Positions 4,826-5,377 of a stretch of DNA of 5,377 bases are shown here, piece after piece. The notes under the pieces are model-generated. The model was given only the letters and a program-made list of their open reading frames with translations, ran no database searches and had not been told where the DNA came from. Made by a program: the position numbers and the translations under genes. This stretch comes from Pseudomonadota bacterium (GTDB taxonomy: Bacteria > Pseudomonadota > Alphaproteobacteria > Acetobacterales > Acetobacteraceae). Within the stretch, counting starts at the first letter, position 1, and each line of letters starts with the position of its first letter. The stretch lies in assembly GCA_021798375.1 (NCBI GenBank), contig JAJZHU010000176.1, forward strand, positions 1 to 5,377, given 5' to 3'.

Positions 4826-5248
4826 ATGCGTCATTTTTTTGCGGCGGCCGGCTTTTTGTTTGCCGCGAGTGCGGCGGCCGCGACCGCGGCTCCGGTGGTT
4901 GCGACCCCGAATCAAATCGTGGCCCGCCACATCGGGCAATTTTTGGCGCATGATTGGAACGGGGTGATGCGCGATGTCGCGCCCGATGCGGTCTTCATCC
5001 TTGGCCCGGACACGATATTGCAGGGCAAGCCGGCCATTCGCGCGTTCTTTCTGAAACTCGGCAATCAAAAACCGATGCCGACTTTTGAAGCCAAATTGGT
5101 CCCGGCCATCGGCGATATTGGGCAAGAAGATTGGATAATGAACCCCGGTCAGCCCGGCTCGATGAAGGGCCGCGATCTGTTCATCATTCGTGGCGGCAAG
5201 ATCGTGTTCCAGACGACGACGAATGTGCGTCCGGCCGACCAGCCCTGA
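4826..5248 (+). CDS. Exported NTF2/SnoaL-like small protein, paralog 2
   Basis: A 140-residue protein with an alanine-rich signal peptide (MRHFFAAAGFLFAASAAAATA) and likely cleavage after Ala21 (ATA|AP). From VATP onward it aligns with the preceding gene's product with one single-residue gap, about 60 of 115 residues identical by hand count. Identity is concentrated in the last 50 residues (LVPAxGDxG..DWxMNPxxPGSxKGxDxF and onward to NVRPAxQP), at about 70%. The N-terminal helix region is only about 38% identical. The start ATG 4826 has AAGGA (4812-4816) nine bases upstream. The frame is open further upstream, but that part lies in another frame of paralog 1 and in the gap. Codon choices differ between the two copies across the conserved block, so the duplication is not recent. 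Function is unknown; a binding or small-molecule-processing role in the periplasm is possible. No terminator with a T-run follows. Confidence 0.8.
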   Translation: MRHFFAAAGFLFAASAAAATAAPVVATPNQIVARHIGQFLAHDWNGVMRDVAPDAVFILGPDTILQGKPAIRAFFLKLGNQKPMPTFEAKLVPAIGDIGQEDWIMNPGQPGSMKGRDLFIIRGGKIVFQTTTNVRPADQP

Positions 5249-5377
5249 GTTTTGAAGGAAAATTTGATTCTTATCTTGTAACTCCCAAGCCCCCCTGGGC
5301 TATCGGCGGGATAATTGTTCTTGCGGCGCGGTCTCGGATGTGAGTCAACGTCAGGATGGAATTATCTCCTGAAGTCC

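Noticed and set aside
5288..5301. Hairpin AGCCC-CCCT-GGGCT downstream of paralog 2 as an intrinsic terminator
   Set aside because: The stem is only five base pairs and no T-run follows, so it cannot be called a terminator.
5310..5315. GATAAT as a -10 element for a gene beyond the right edge
   Set aside because: No -35-like hexamer is found at 16-18 bases upstream, and no downstream gene is visible to support it.
5356..5377. ATG at 5356 opening a reading frame to the right edge
   Set aside because: Only seven codons are visible, with no clear Shine-Dalgarno and no recognisable sequence.

Overview
The window is a GC-rich (roughly 60%) bacterial chromosomal segment carrying ordinary housekeeping-type genes. 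The gene families, the ATGA stop/start overlaps and the short RlmM-like methyltransferase suggest a proteobacterium, most likely an alphaproteobacterium. This is an inference from gene style only, because no marker gene is present.

Layout, left to right. (1) A proline iminopeptidase gene on the minus strand runs off the left edge, so only its N-terminal 209 codons are seen. (2) Diverging from it is a tight plus-strand cluster of four genes: a small DUF423 membrane protein, an RlmM-like FtsJ-fold rRNA methyltransferase, a DPM1-like family 2 glycosyltransferase, and a VTT/DedA-family membrane protein. The three junctions are overlaps of a few bases (TTGA, ATGA, ATGA), so the genes are probably co-transcribed and translationally coupled. 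The DUF423 + RlmM pair is the same neighbour pair as ygdD-rlmM in E. coli. The glycosyltransferase + VTT pair points to polyprenyl-phosphate-linked sugar chemistry at the inner membrane (inference). (3) A LOG-family (lysine decarboxylase-like) nucleoside-monophosphate phosphoribohydrolase lies on the minus strand. It is tail-to-tail with the VTT gene with no base between the two stop codons. (4) A complete tRNA-Pro(CGG) with encoded CCA follows, with a plausible promoter just upstream. (5) Two tandem plus-strand genes encode small, probably exported NTF2/SnoaL-like proteins that are clearly paralogous, about half identical after the signal peptide. The last 129 bases hold no gene that can be supported.

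No mobile element, CRISPR array, integrase, toxin-antitoxin pair or defence system is visible. The points most worth following are the tandem exported paralogs with an unusually conserved C-terminal block, the glycosyltransferase-VTT coupling, the RlmM-like enzyme with no recognisable THUMP domain, and a Gly-to-Ala change in the LOG signature motif. Most of the window is conventional, and no clear undescribed system is evident from the sequence alone.
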